From positions 63,859,824-63,923,823 of the forward strand of contig CM057232.1 in assembly GCA_029891385.1 (NCBI GenBank): a DNA stretch of 64,000 nucleotides, read 5' to 3'. Of this stretch, positions 48,700 through 59,272 are shown piece by piece. Both the position numbers and the translations under genes were made by a program. The first letter of the stretch is position 1, and every line of letters starts with the position of its first letter. The notes beneath the pieces were generated by a model, which was not told where the DNA came from, did no database searches, and saw only the letters and a list, made by a program, of their open reading frames with translations. The DNA is from Erythroxylum novogranatense (lineage: Eukaryota; Streptophyta; Magnoliopsida; Malpighiales; Erythroxylaceae).

Positions 48700-50699
48700 T
48701 GATCGCGGCTCTTTCGATTCGACCTTAAGATCAATCCCTGGAAACTGGTAAAAAATAATAAATTCCAATATTGTAGTACAGGTTGCAACCTCGGGTCGTC
48801 TCACTTAATCGGAACCTAATGAAATGGACCTAAGCTAGCCTATATGTCATAAAGTACAAGCGAAGTCATTAAGGAAAGGGGGGTTTTGTTTTTTTTGAAA
48901 ATATTAATGAACTAAAAAGTAGTGTAAAAAGCATGTAAAAAGTATTTTTGAGTTTTTGAAAGTAGAAAATGAAAAGAATAAAACAAGTGATAAAATCCCC
49001 TTGAAAATGAGCTTTGACTATCACAGTTTAAAACTAATTTGATAGGATTATAAATCACTAAGTTTGAATGGTCAACCTTAAAACGCTCTCTTTAAGTCCA
49101 GGATCTTGATCAATGAACACCATTTCTCAAGATCCCATTGAGTGCTCATGAGCCTTAGAACCTTAAAGGACTCTTTAAATCCAGGATCTTGATCAATGAA
49201 CTCCATTGCTAAAGATCCCATTAAGTGCATCTCAGTGTGTGCGGTGGATTAAACATCACTAAGTTTAAAATGATAAACTTTAAAGAACTCTCTTTAAGTC
49301 CTGGATTTTGATCAATGAACTCCATTTCTCAAGATCCCATTGAGTGCTCTTGAGCCTCAGAACCTTAAAGGATTCTTTAAGTCCAAGGCTTTAATCAATG
49401 AACTCCATTGCTTAAAACCTTGTTAAAAACATGTTAGTGTGTGCGGTGGATTTGCCAATGTAAATGGTCAAATGAAATCTAGCATCAACTCAATATCAAA
49501 CACAACTAGGCAAATAAAAGAGAATAAAAAAGATCACAAGTTGACATATATGAGACTTCATATATTTAAGCACAGAATTCTACATAAATAAATCCACACA
49601 CCTTACATTGTTCAACGCTTAATTAAACTCTAATTAAGCAAATCTAACTACAAGGCAATAAACCCCAACTCGGCTGTTCATAACAAAGTGGTTAAACGTG
49701 ACAATGTAAACTACTAATCCAAACAACACATTAAATGTCCAACATTTAATTATGCTACAATCGAGTAACTTCACTACAAGTTACAAATCCTAGACCTAGG
49801 CATTCATAAATCATAGCTAAACTACTGATTAAGCTACTCCCCCTTGAAGCTTGGTGAACTCCAACCATCACTGCATCTCCAGGAGAAAATGAATGCCTAA
49901 CCACACATTATAACCGGAAACTTCACAACTCATGACGAATCCAAGCTACCCACAATGGAGTCGGCAGTGAAAATGGAAAACAAAACCTATGTGAAATTGT
50001 CCTTAGGGAACCCTGAAGGGAACCCTGGGTGGTGGACGATGTTTCTTCCTCTTCTTCTCTCTTCGCTCGTCGGTCTCCTTTTTCCCCCCAAATGAATGTC
50101 GATCCCCTCCAAAAAGATTATGTTCTAACCTAATTCGGCAAGATTTAAAGGATGGGTCACGGGTCGGGTCGGTACAGTGAGAGAAATTTCTATTTGGAGT
50201 CTGGGTATCCGTCTGCACGCCACGACGTGATGCTTTCTTGACATTGCGGCGTGTCTTCCTGGATTGCTCGCTGCGGCGTGTTACTTGGTTGGTGTCACGG
50301 CGTGATCCTCCTGATTCTCGCCGCGGTGAGATGCTTTGTAGGCGCCGCGGCGTGCACTTCTTGGATCCTTGTCGTAGCGTGCTGCTTGCATTACGTCGCG
50401 GCGTGTTTTCTGCTGGATGCGTCGCGATGCGCATGGAAGGCTCGCGTCCTATTGACTTCCTGATGAGTTGACTCCCTTTTTTTTCCTACAAAACAAAATT
50501 TTCATTTGCAGTATTAATTGTCCTTAAAAATTATAATGCAATTAATATCAATTTGAGACAATTTTACTAACAAATTGTAAATCATATGAGCTCAATATAA
50601 GGAACTAATTTAAGCACAAAAGTTACAATTAGGAGTCAAAAAGTGCGTTAACATTTATGAAAGTGTAGCCAATTAATAAAATAAACTTGGGCTCAATCA
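48700..50699 (-). mobile_element. LTR A of the array (2000 bp)
   Basis: Complete, from TGATCGCGG on the plus strand to GCTCAATCA. It carries the shortest version of the internal repeat (49080-49440) and the CpG-rich word block 50205-50465. Confidence 0.88.
50205..50465. repeat. CpG-rich palindromic word block in LTR A (also 52610-52860 and 56945-57180)
   Basis: About nine words of the type GCCGCGGCGTG, CACGACGTG, GTCGCGGCGTG, spaced 25-33 bp and separated by T-rich linkers such as ATGCTTTCTTG and CACTTCTTGGATC. The block stands out in otherwise AT-rich DNA. Frames on both strands are open only because stop codons are rare in such words. Confidence 0.85.
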
Positions 50700-50933
50700 A
50701 ATTCTCCCACACTTAGACCTTTGTACTCCTGGACAAAGTTTACAAGAGTAAAAAAGATACAAGTGTAAAAGAAAATCCGCCCAAGCTCAAAACAATAACA
50801 GGAACTTGGCACAAATCACTTCCTCAAAATTCAATCAAAGCAAATTGAAAGTGTGCTAACAAAACAAACACTAAATGAATTTAATCCAAGAGATTGGACA
50901 AAAGATATTTCACTCAAGATAAAGTGTTTGCTC
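50700..50933 (-). other. Truncated internal segment joined to LTR B
   Basis: It begins with the complement of the polypurine tract (AATTCTCCCACACTTAG) and matches 53100-53335 closely. It stops inside TTTGCTCTC and passes directly into CGCGGCTCTGTCG of LTR B, with TC shared by both parents at the join. Confidence 0.85.
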
Positions 50934-53099
50934 TCGCGGCTCTGTCGATTCAACCTTAAAATTGATCATTGGAAACCGGTCAAAAATAATAAATTCCAAG
51001 ATTGCAGCATAGATTGCAACCTCGGGTCATCTCACTTAACCTGATGAAATGGACCTAAGCTAGCCTATATGTCATAAAGTACAAGCGAAGTCAGTAAGGA
51101 AAGGGGGGTTTTGTTTTTTTTGAAAATATTAATGAACTAAAAAGTAGTGTAAAAAGCATGTAAAAGGTATTTTTGGGTTTTTGAAAGTAGAAAATGAAAA
51201 GAATAAAACAAGTGATAAAATCCCCTTGAAAATGAGCTTTGGTTATCACAGTTTAAAACTAATTTGATGGGATTAGAAATCACTAAGTTTGAATGGCAAA
51301 CCTTAAAGGGCTCTCTTTAAGTCCAGGATCTTGATCAATGAACTCCATTTCTCAAGATCCCATTGAGTGCTCTTGAGCCTTAGAATCTTAAAGGACTCTT
51401 TAAGTCTAAGATCTTGATCAATGAAATCCATTGCTCAAGATCCCGTTAAGCGCATCTCAGTGTGTGCGGTGGATTAAACATCACTAAGTTTGAAATGATA
51501 AACCTTAAAGAACTCTATTTAAGTCCAAGATCTTGATCAATGAACTCCATTTCTCAAGATCCCATTGATTGCTATTGAGCCTCAGAACCTTAAAGGACTC
51601 TTTAAGTCCAGGATCTTGATCAATGAACTCCATTGCTCAAGATCCCGTTAAGCGCATCTCAGTGTGTGCGGTGGATTAAACATCACTAAGTTTGAAATGA
51701 TAAACCTTAAAGAACTCTCTTTAAGTCCAGGATCTTGATCAATGAACTCCATTTCTCAAGATCCCATTGAGTGCTCTTGAGCCTCAGAACCTTAAAGGAT
51801 TCTTTAAGTCCAAGAATTTAATCAATGAACTCCGTTGTTTAAAACCTTGTTATAAACATGTTAGTGTGTGCGGTGGATTTTTCAATGCAAATGGTCAAAT
51901 GAAATCTAGCATCAACTCAATATCAAACACAACTAGGCAGATAAAAGAGAATCAATAAGATCACAAGTTGACATATATGAGACTTCATATATTTAATCAC
52001 AGAATTCTACATAAACAAATCCACACACCTTACATTGTTCAACGCTTAATTAAACTCTAATTAAGCAAATCTAACTACAAGGCAATAAACCCCAACTCGG
52101 CTGTTCATAACAAAGTAGTTAAACGTGACAATGTAAACTACTAATCAAAACAACACATTAAATCGAGTAGCTTCACTGCAAGTTACAAATCCTAGACCTA
52201 GACATTCATAAATCATAGCTAAACTACTGATTAAGCTACTCCCCTTTGAAGCTCAGTGAACTCCAACCATCACTGCATCTCCAGGAGAAAATGAATGCCT
52301 AACCACACATTGTAACCAGAAACTTCACAACTCATGACGAATCCAAGCTACCCATAATGGAGTCGGCAGTGAAAATGGAAAACAAAACCTATGTTAAATT
52401 GTCCCCAGGGAACCCCGAAGGGAACCCTAGGTGGTGGACGATGTTGCTTCCTTTTCTTCTCTCTTCACTCGTCGGTTTCCTTTTTCTCCCCGAATGAATG
52501 ATGATCCCCTCCAAAAAGATTATGTTCTAACCTAATTTGGCAAGATTTAAAGGATGGGTCACAGGCTGGGTCGGTACAGTGAGAGAAATTTCTATTTGGA
52601 GTCTGGGTATCCGTCTGCTCGCCGTGGCGTGATGCTTTCTTGATGTCGCGGCGTGTCTTTCTGGATTGCTCGCCGTTGCGTGTTACTTGGTTGGCGTGCG
52701 GCGTGATCCTCCTGATCCTCGCCGCGGCGAGATGCTTTGTAGGGGCCGCGACGTGCACTTCTTGGATCCTCGCCGCGGCATGCTGCTTGCATTACGTCGA
52801 CGCGTGCTTTCTGCAGGATGCGCCGCGACGCGCATGGAAGGCTTGCGTCCTGTTGACTTCCTGATGAGTTGACTCCCTTGTTTCCTACAAAACAAAATAG
52901 CCATTTGCAGTATTAATTGTCCTTAAAAAATTATAATACAATTAATATCAATTTGAGACAATTTTACTAGCAAATTGCAAATCATATGAGCTCAATATAA
53001 GGAACTAATTTAAGCACCAAAGTTACAATTAGGAGTCAAAAAGTGCATTAACAATTATGAAAGTGTAGCCAATTAATAAGATAAACTTGGGCTCAATCA
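50934..53099 (-). mobile_element. LTR B of the array (2166 bp, first 3 bases missing)
   Basis: It lacks TGA of the plus-strand left end because of the illegitimate join at 50933/50934. The right end GCTCAATCA is intact. It holds one more internal repeat block than LTR A (51300-51860). Confidence 0.87.
51300..51860. repeat. LTR-internal tandem repeat (LTR B copy)
   Basis: Alternating half-units both contain CCAGGATCTTGATCAATGAA and CTCCATT; one half continues with TCTCAAGATCCCATTGAGTG, the other with GCTCAAGATCCCGTTAAGCG. Copy number differs among the three LTRs (49080-49440 in A, 55440-56165 in C), which explains most of their length differences of about 170-190 bp. Confidence 0.9.
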
Positions 53100-55079
53100 A
53101 ATTCCCCCACACTTAGACCTTTGTACTCCTGGACAAAGTTTACAAGAGTAAAAAAGATACAAGTGTAAAAGAAAATCCGCCCATGCTCAAAACAATAATA
53201 GGAACTTGGCGCAAATCACTTCCTCAAAATTCAATCAAAGCAAATTGAAAGAGTGCTAATAAAATAAACACTAAAAGAATTTAATCCAAGAGATTGGACA
53301 AAAGAGATTTCACTCAAGATAAAGTGTTTGCTCTCACCTCACTTGTGTTTAGGGATATTTTCACTCTCAATCTGCTTAATCAATACTCTAGCATAAGCTT
53401 GTTCAGCTCTATTTCTCCACTACAAGAACTATGATTTTTGAAGATCAAGAGGACTTTCCAGGGTTGTAGTATGCGGAGGACTAGATGAATGGATGGAATG
53501 AACGAAAGAAAATGTATGAATACATGCACTAAAATTTTGAATGGATGTCAACAGCTGAACTAATAATGGCTTTTTTTAATTTCTTTTTGGAACACACTTT
53601 TTCTGTTCCTTTTTTTTAACACACTCTTTTTGGATTTTTTGTTATTTGTTTTTATTTTTTTGTTTTTATTTTTTTGACATCGGAAATGCAAGTTGAACTA
53701 ATGACATCATATGAAATGCGTGCAAGTGCTCATACTTAATAAGGCTCAATGGGCTAGAAAGGAGTAAGTGTTTATGGGACTGTGTTTGGGGAAAAAAAAG
53801 GGTTGAAGAAAGAATGCCTCTATCACATCAACAAAATTCTAGTTCATAAAGCTTTGATTAAGAATTGAAACAAGTTCTAGACAGATATGAAATAAGTAGA
53901 TGCACACAATATTGAAGAAAAAATTAGGCTCAAATATCCTTCCAACAAGGGTAATATCTCAAATGACAATCTCAAGTCTCAAAAACGTAAAGTGCTACTT
54001 TGTTAGCATGCCTTCATTCACTTTGTGTTGAAAACATCAAAAGTAAAATTAGCCAAGACCAACTATTATTAAAAGAATGGAAGGTATTTCCGTAAACTCA
54101 AGTACCACTTTGAAACATATAAAATCTTTGCAAACAACAGTTACAAGAGACTAGTGTGGAGAAAGTTTGAATTGAGTAAAAGAGTTTAGCATAAATGTCA
54201 TTTCTGTAAAAAGGTGCGACGTCGCGACGTGCAGCATTGTGCACCGCGATTGTGGACGTCGCGAAGTGAAGCTGCGTTGACGTAGCGACGTGTGTGCTAA
54301 AATGACCAGCCTCGCCGCAGCGAGGAACAGCAGAATGGCACAAAAAATTTACCAAGTTTGAAAACATAATGCAAGATTCGCTAACACATTCATAAATATG
54401 AAGTCAAACAGGCATGCAACAAGAAAGATAGATGGGGAAACAACTCCCCCACACTTAAGCAATACATTGTCCTCAATGTTGAATAAGTAAAGGATAAGCA
54501 AAAGGGAAGAAAACACAAAGGACAATTCAACACAACAGCAAGCAGGCTGGAGACAAAACTAAATTGGGGTTTTATTGAATTGAAAGGTTACTGATTAAAC
54601 TAAAAGCTAAGCTAGTTTCCTACTGGGGTTGTTTCCCCCTGACACTCACTTAACAAACTAATGCACTAATATATGTCACGAGCAATCTTAAGGCATAAGT
54701 AAGTAAGCAAGGGAAGGAGAGAAACAACCTGGGAGTGATGGAGGTTTGTTTATTCTCCCGGTTAACCTTCGACAGATGGCCATGGCATGGCGAAATAACT
54801 TCATCCAATCCCATGTCCATGTCAGCTTCCTCTATGCTAGATTCACCTAAAATGATAGTCGCAGAAAAAATAAGAGTTAGCCTTAGCGAACTTCCACGGA
54901 AGGTGTAATCTGTAAAATGCCAGCTATATAAAAAAAATAAAGGAAAACTATCAATGAGGATGAAACTAAACTATCTAGAATGCAATCTAAAAGAAAAGAC
55001 TCCTAACTTCACTTAGAAACAAAAAGACAAAAGCTAAACTAAAGAACCAATTCTTGGCTCCCAGGCAACGGCACCATTT
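53100..55079 (-). mobile_element. Internal region of the array, noncoding, with primer binding site
   Basis: The left side carries the polypurine-tract complement AATTCCCCCACACTTAG at 53100. At the right, the complement of the primer site (minus strand TGGTGCCGTTGCCTGGGAGCC, split here as TGGTGCCGTTGC and CTGGGAGCC, 55076 to 55056) starts 3 bp from LTR C and fits the tRNA-Asp type used by Athila. Between them there is no frame for gag or pol. A T-rich stretch occurs at 53570-53680, and a small CGTCGCGACGTG word block at 54213-54318. Confidence 0.82.
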
Positions 55080-57431
55080 TGATCGCGGCTCTGTCGATTC
55101 GGCCTTAAGATCGATCCTTGGAAACTGATCAAAAATAATAAATTCCAAGATTGCAGTACAGGTTGCAATCTCAGGTCGTCTCACTTAATCGGAACCTAAT
55201 GAAATGGACCTAAGCTAGCCTATATGTCATAAATTACAAGCGAAGTCAGTAAGGAAAGGGGGGTTTTGTTTTTTTATTAAATATTAATGAACTAAAAAGT
55301 AGTGTAAAAAGCATGTAAAAAATATTTTTGGGTTTTTGAAAGTAGAAAATGAAAAGATTAAAACAAGTGATTAAATCTCCTTGAAAATGAGCTTTGGCTA
55401 TCACAGTTTAAAACTAATTTGATGGGATTAGAAATCACTAAGTTTGAACTCCATTTCTCAATATCTCATTGAGTGCTCTTGAGCCTCAGAACCTTAAAGG
55501 ACTCTTTAATTCCAGGATCTTGATCAATGAACTCCATTGCTAAAGATCCCGTTAAGCGCATCTCAGTGTTTGTGGTGGATTAAACATCATTAAGTTTGAA
55601 ATGATAAACCTTAAAGAACTCTCTTTAAGTCTAGGATCTTGATCAATGAACTCCATTTCTCAATATCCCATTGAGTGCTCTTGAGCCTCAGAACCTTAAA
55701 GGACTCTTTAATTCCAGGATCTTGATCAATGAACTCCATTGCTAAAGATCCCGTTAAGCGCATCTCAGTGTTTATGGTGGATTAAACATCATTAAGTTTG
55801 AAATGATAAACCTTAAAGAACTCTCTTTAAGTCCAGGATCTTGGTCAATGAACTCCATTTCTCAAGATCCCATTGAGTGCTCTTGAGCCTCAGAACCTTA
55901 AAGGACTCTTTACGTCCAGGATCTTGATCAATGAACTCCATTGCTCAAGATCCGTTAAGCATCTCGGTGTAATGCGGTGGATTAAACATCACTAAGTTTG
56001 AAATGATAAACCTTAAAGAACTCTCTTTAACTCCAGGATCTTGATCAATGAACTCCATTTCTCAAGATCCCATTGAGTGCTCTTGAGCCTCAGAACCTTA
56101 AAGGATTCTTTAAGTCCAAGGCTTTAATCAATGAACTCCATTGCTTAAAACCTTGTTAAAAACATCTTAGTGTGTGCGGTGGATTTGCCAATGCAAGTCG
56201 TCAAATGAAATCTAGCATCAACTCAATATCAAACATAACTAGGTAAATAAAAGAGAATCAACAAGATCACAAGTTGACATATATGAGACGTCATATATTT
56301 AAGCACAGAATTCTACATAAACAAATCCACACACCTTATATTGTTCAACGCTTAATTAAACTCTAATTAAGCAAATGTAACTACAAGGTAATAAACCCCA
56401 ACTCAGCTGTTCATAACAAAGTAGTTAAACGTGACAATGTAGACTACTAATCCAAACAACACATTAAATGTCCAACATTTAATTAAGCTACAATCGAGTA
56501 GCTTCACTACAAGTTACAAATCCTAGACCTAGGCATTCATAAATCATAGCTAAACTACTGATTAAGCTACTCCCCTTTGAAGCTCGGTGAACTCCAACCA
56601 TCACTGCATCTCCAGGAGAAAATGAATGCCTAACCATACATTGTAACCGGAAACTTCACAACTCGAGACGAATCCAAGGTACCCATAATGGAGTCGGCAG
56701 TGAAAATGGAAAACAAAACCTATGTGAAATTGTCCCTAGGGAACCTCGAAGGGAACCCTGGGTGGTGGACGATGTTGCTTCCTCTTCTTCTCTCTTCGCT
56801 CGTCGGTCTCCTTTTTCTCCCCGAATGAATGTTGATCCCCTCCAAAAAGATTATATTCTAACCTAATTCGACAAGATTTAAAGGATGGGTCAAGGGTTGG
56901 GTCGGTACAGTGAGAGAAATTTCTATTTAGAGTTCGGGTATCCGTCTGCTCGCCGTGACGTGATGTTTTCTTGACGTCGCTGCGTGTCTTCCTGGATTGC
57001 TTGCCGCGGCGTGTTACTTGGTTGACGTCACGGCGTGATCCTCCTGGTCATCGCCGCGGCGAGATGCTTTGTAGGCACCATGGCGTGCACTTCTTGGATC
57101 CTCGCCGCAGTGTGCTGCTTTCATTGCGTCACGACGTGCTTTCTGCTGGAAGCGCCACGACGCGCATGGAAGGCTCGCGTCCTGTTGACTTCCTGATGAG
57201 TTGACTCCCTTGTTTTCCTACAAAATAAAATAGCCATTTGCAGTATTAATTGTCCTTAAAAAATATAATGCAATTAATATCAATTTGAGACAATTTTACT
57301 AACAAATTGCAAATCATATGAGCTCAATATAAGGAACTAATTTAAGCACAAAAGTTACAATTAGGAGTCAAAAAGTGCATTAACAGTTATAAAAGTGTAG
57401 CCAATTAATAAGATAAACTTGGGCTCAATCA
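55080..57431 (-). mobile_element. LTR C of the array (2352 bp)
   Basis: Complete; this is the 5' LTR in the element's orientation because the primer site adjoins it at 55076. It has the most internal repeats (55440-56165) and a CpG-rich block at 56945-57180. Confidence 0.88.
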
Positions 57432-59172
57432 AATAACAATGGTGAATGAATTGTTGGTATTAAAGTGCCAAAGACATGTGTATAATGGAGATGAAGGGGT
57501 TCATATTATTATTGTTGTGATTCAAAGGAAATGTGTAATGAGTACCAAGTTAAGGTTAAAGTGAATGAGAATTTGAGTTTTTTAGAGCAAATAATGCTAA
57601 AAATGAAATGACGAGTAATTGGGTTATAAAATGAGAATGTGCATAAATTTGATAATATATTTGGGGATTGTTAAGAACATGCATTGTACATGGTTTGCAT
57701 ATACATTTGTGCATAAATAAATGCTTATAATTGTGCAAAGTTATTAATGTGTGTGTGTAATATGTGTTTTGCATAATTTTGATGTGTAGGGTAAACGTCC
57801 GCATTCAGACGCTTCTAAATCTTAAAAACAATTGCTAATCTGGAGCATACTGTGAGCCAACTGAGACAGTCTCATTTTATTATTTGTTCTGTTTTGAATT
57901 TTTGTGTTGATTGACTACTGAATGATTATATGAATGTGATTGATTGTGTTGATTTCTGGACAAAAGTTCCGATGTGAGGTATGATTGAGATATTGAAATG
58001 CTCTTTGTATGTGAATTTGATGAAATACATGATACATGAATTAATTGTTAAATGTTGGAGCTAGTTCTGAAGAAAAAAATGTGAATATGCATATGAATGA
58101 AAAAGAATGATTCTCAACTTTAATGTTCAATGTCGGACTAATGTCTGATGATATGTGAAAGTGAAAAGTTGATCATATACTATTGATGCATTTCATTACA
58201 TGAATGCATGAAAGATAAAGGTACTTGGGACCAGAGTAGCCACCGAAAAAGAGCTTAGAGCTTAGAATGTGAAAAAAAAAACCTAGAGCTCAGAAAGTGA
58301 TTAAGAGCCAAAGGCTTACTATGTAAAATGAACCCGATATCCCCAATGAATATGGGAAAGTTATTAATAAGCTCAGTATTCACAGTGGATATGAGACGGT
58401 TATTAATGATCTCAGTATCTATAATGAATACAGGATAGTTATATGCACTCAGTCATAACAAAGAAATAAAACGAAAAGTGAGGCTCATAAGTATTGCATA
58501 TGCATAAGATGTGAATGATTATAACGATTTGAATGATTTCGGAGTATGGTATGTGTTCAATGAAAAATGTGAAATGATTGATCAAGTGTTTGTGATTTAA
58601 TATAAGTATTAATGAAAGATGTGAATTATGTGAATTGTATGTGTTATGTGATTGAGTGAGCCATTGAGGATGGACACTCACTGAGTTCTCAAAACTCACC
58701 CAAAATTTGCAATTATTTTTCAAGCTCAAAAGAGTACCCCGTTAGGCAAACGGGGGTATACCTACTATATACAAGTGAAAGATAGCAGTTGGAATCAGTT
58801 CACGCCTACATATGTATTTCATTGTATTACTTTAAAATGTCTATTTATAAATGATGTGCAATATGTATGTAAATGATTTTGAAATGTAATAACATTATGA
58901 CTATAAGTATTTTGTATTTTAAATGGGCCGAAGTGGAAAGTGAAATTTTAATGATTTATGTAATGATTGAAATGTTATAAATGCAAATGTTGATGAAATA
59001 AAGGTTTAGGGTAGAATCTGATGGTTGATTTCGGTTTACACGTATGATAAATTTAAAAAAAATGTATCTGGTTTTAAGTATTTGACTATTCTAGCATGTC
59101 GCTCTTACAAGATTCACACTCTAACATCCCTCAGGATGTCAGGTACGGGTCTTATGAAAGTGGGGTGCTACA

Positions 59173-59272
59173 ATTAGTTTGAGAAAACATAATGGTAAAT
59201 TGATTAAGGTATTGATATTGGGGTGTTAGAGATAAGCTTATATAATACATAGTCATATGGTCAAAACTATTA
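59173..59272. other. Short unassigned flank and SINE target duplication
   Basis: The sequence between the end of the chromovirus LTR and the SINE. Its last 13 bp (GTCAAAACTATTA, 59260-59272) recur as GTCAAATCTGTTA at 63270-63282 and look like the SINE's target duplication with two mismatches. Confidence 0.55.

Larger units (their letters stand above)
48700..57431 (-). mobile_element. Three-LTR Athila-like array without gag-pol, TSD AATAA
   Basis: AATAA at 48695-48699 and again at 57432-57436 flanks the whole block, so it counts as one insertion. Read on the minus strand: LTR C (57431-55080), a TTT spacer and primer site, 2.0 kb of internal sequence, LTR B (53099-50934), 234 bp of 3' internal sequence, LTR A (50699-48700). 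The LTRs start TGATTGAGCCCAAG and end GAGCCGCGATCA. The internal part keeps Athila hallmarks (antisense of CATTGAGGACAATGTATTG and AAGTGTGGGGGAG near 54450-54475) but no gag, pol or env. Confidence 0.88.
46478..59172 (+). mobile_element. 3' LTR of the chromovirus, split by an 8.7-kb insertion
   Basis: It starts TATAACATCC (TG decayed to TA) and ends GTGGGGTGCTACA. Without the insertion 48700-57431 and one TSD copy, the LTR is about 3.96 kb, close to the 3.82 kb of the related solo LTR at 59409-63225. The two share the ends and an internal block GAGTACCCCGTTAG.CAAACGGG (58732 and 62808). A CACGATCGTGC/CATGATTGTG palindromic word block lies at 47940-48055. Confidence 0.75.

Noticed and set aside
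50003..50471. Arginine-rich and cysteine-rich open frames on both strands in the CpG-rich LTR blocks (also 52465-52904 and 56971-57204)
   Set aside because: They exist because the repeated GC-rich words contain few stop codons. The frames are open on both strands at once, the three LTR copies disagree, and no domain is recognisable.
51300..51860. Regularly spaced direct repeats that resemble a CRISPR array at first sight
   Set aside because: The units are imperfect and alternate between two forms, the spacers are also repeated, the block lies inside a plant LTR, and copy number varies among LTR copies as for a minisatellite.
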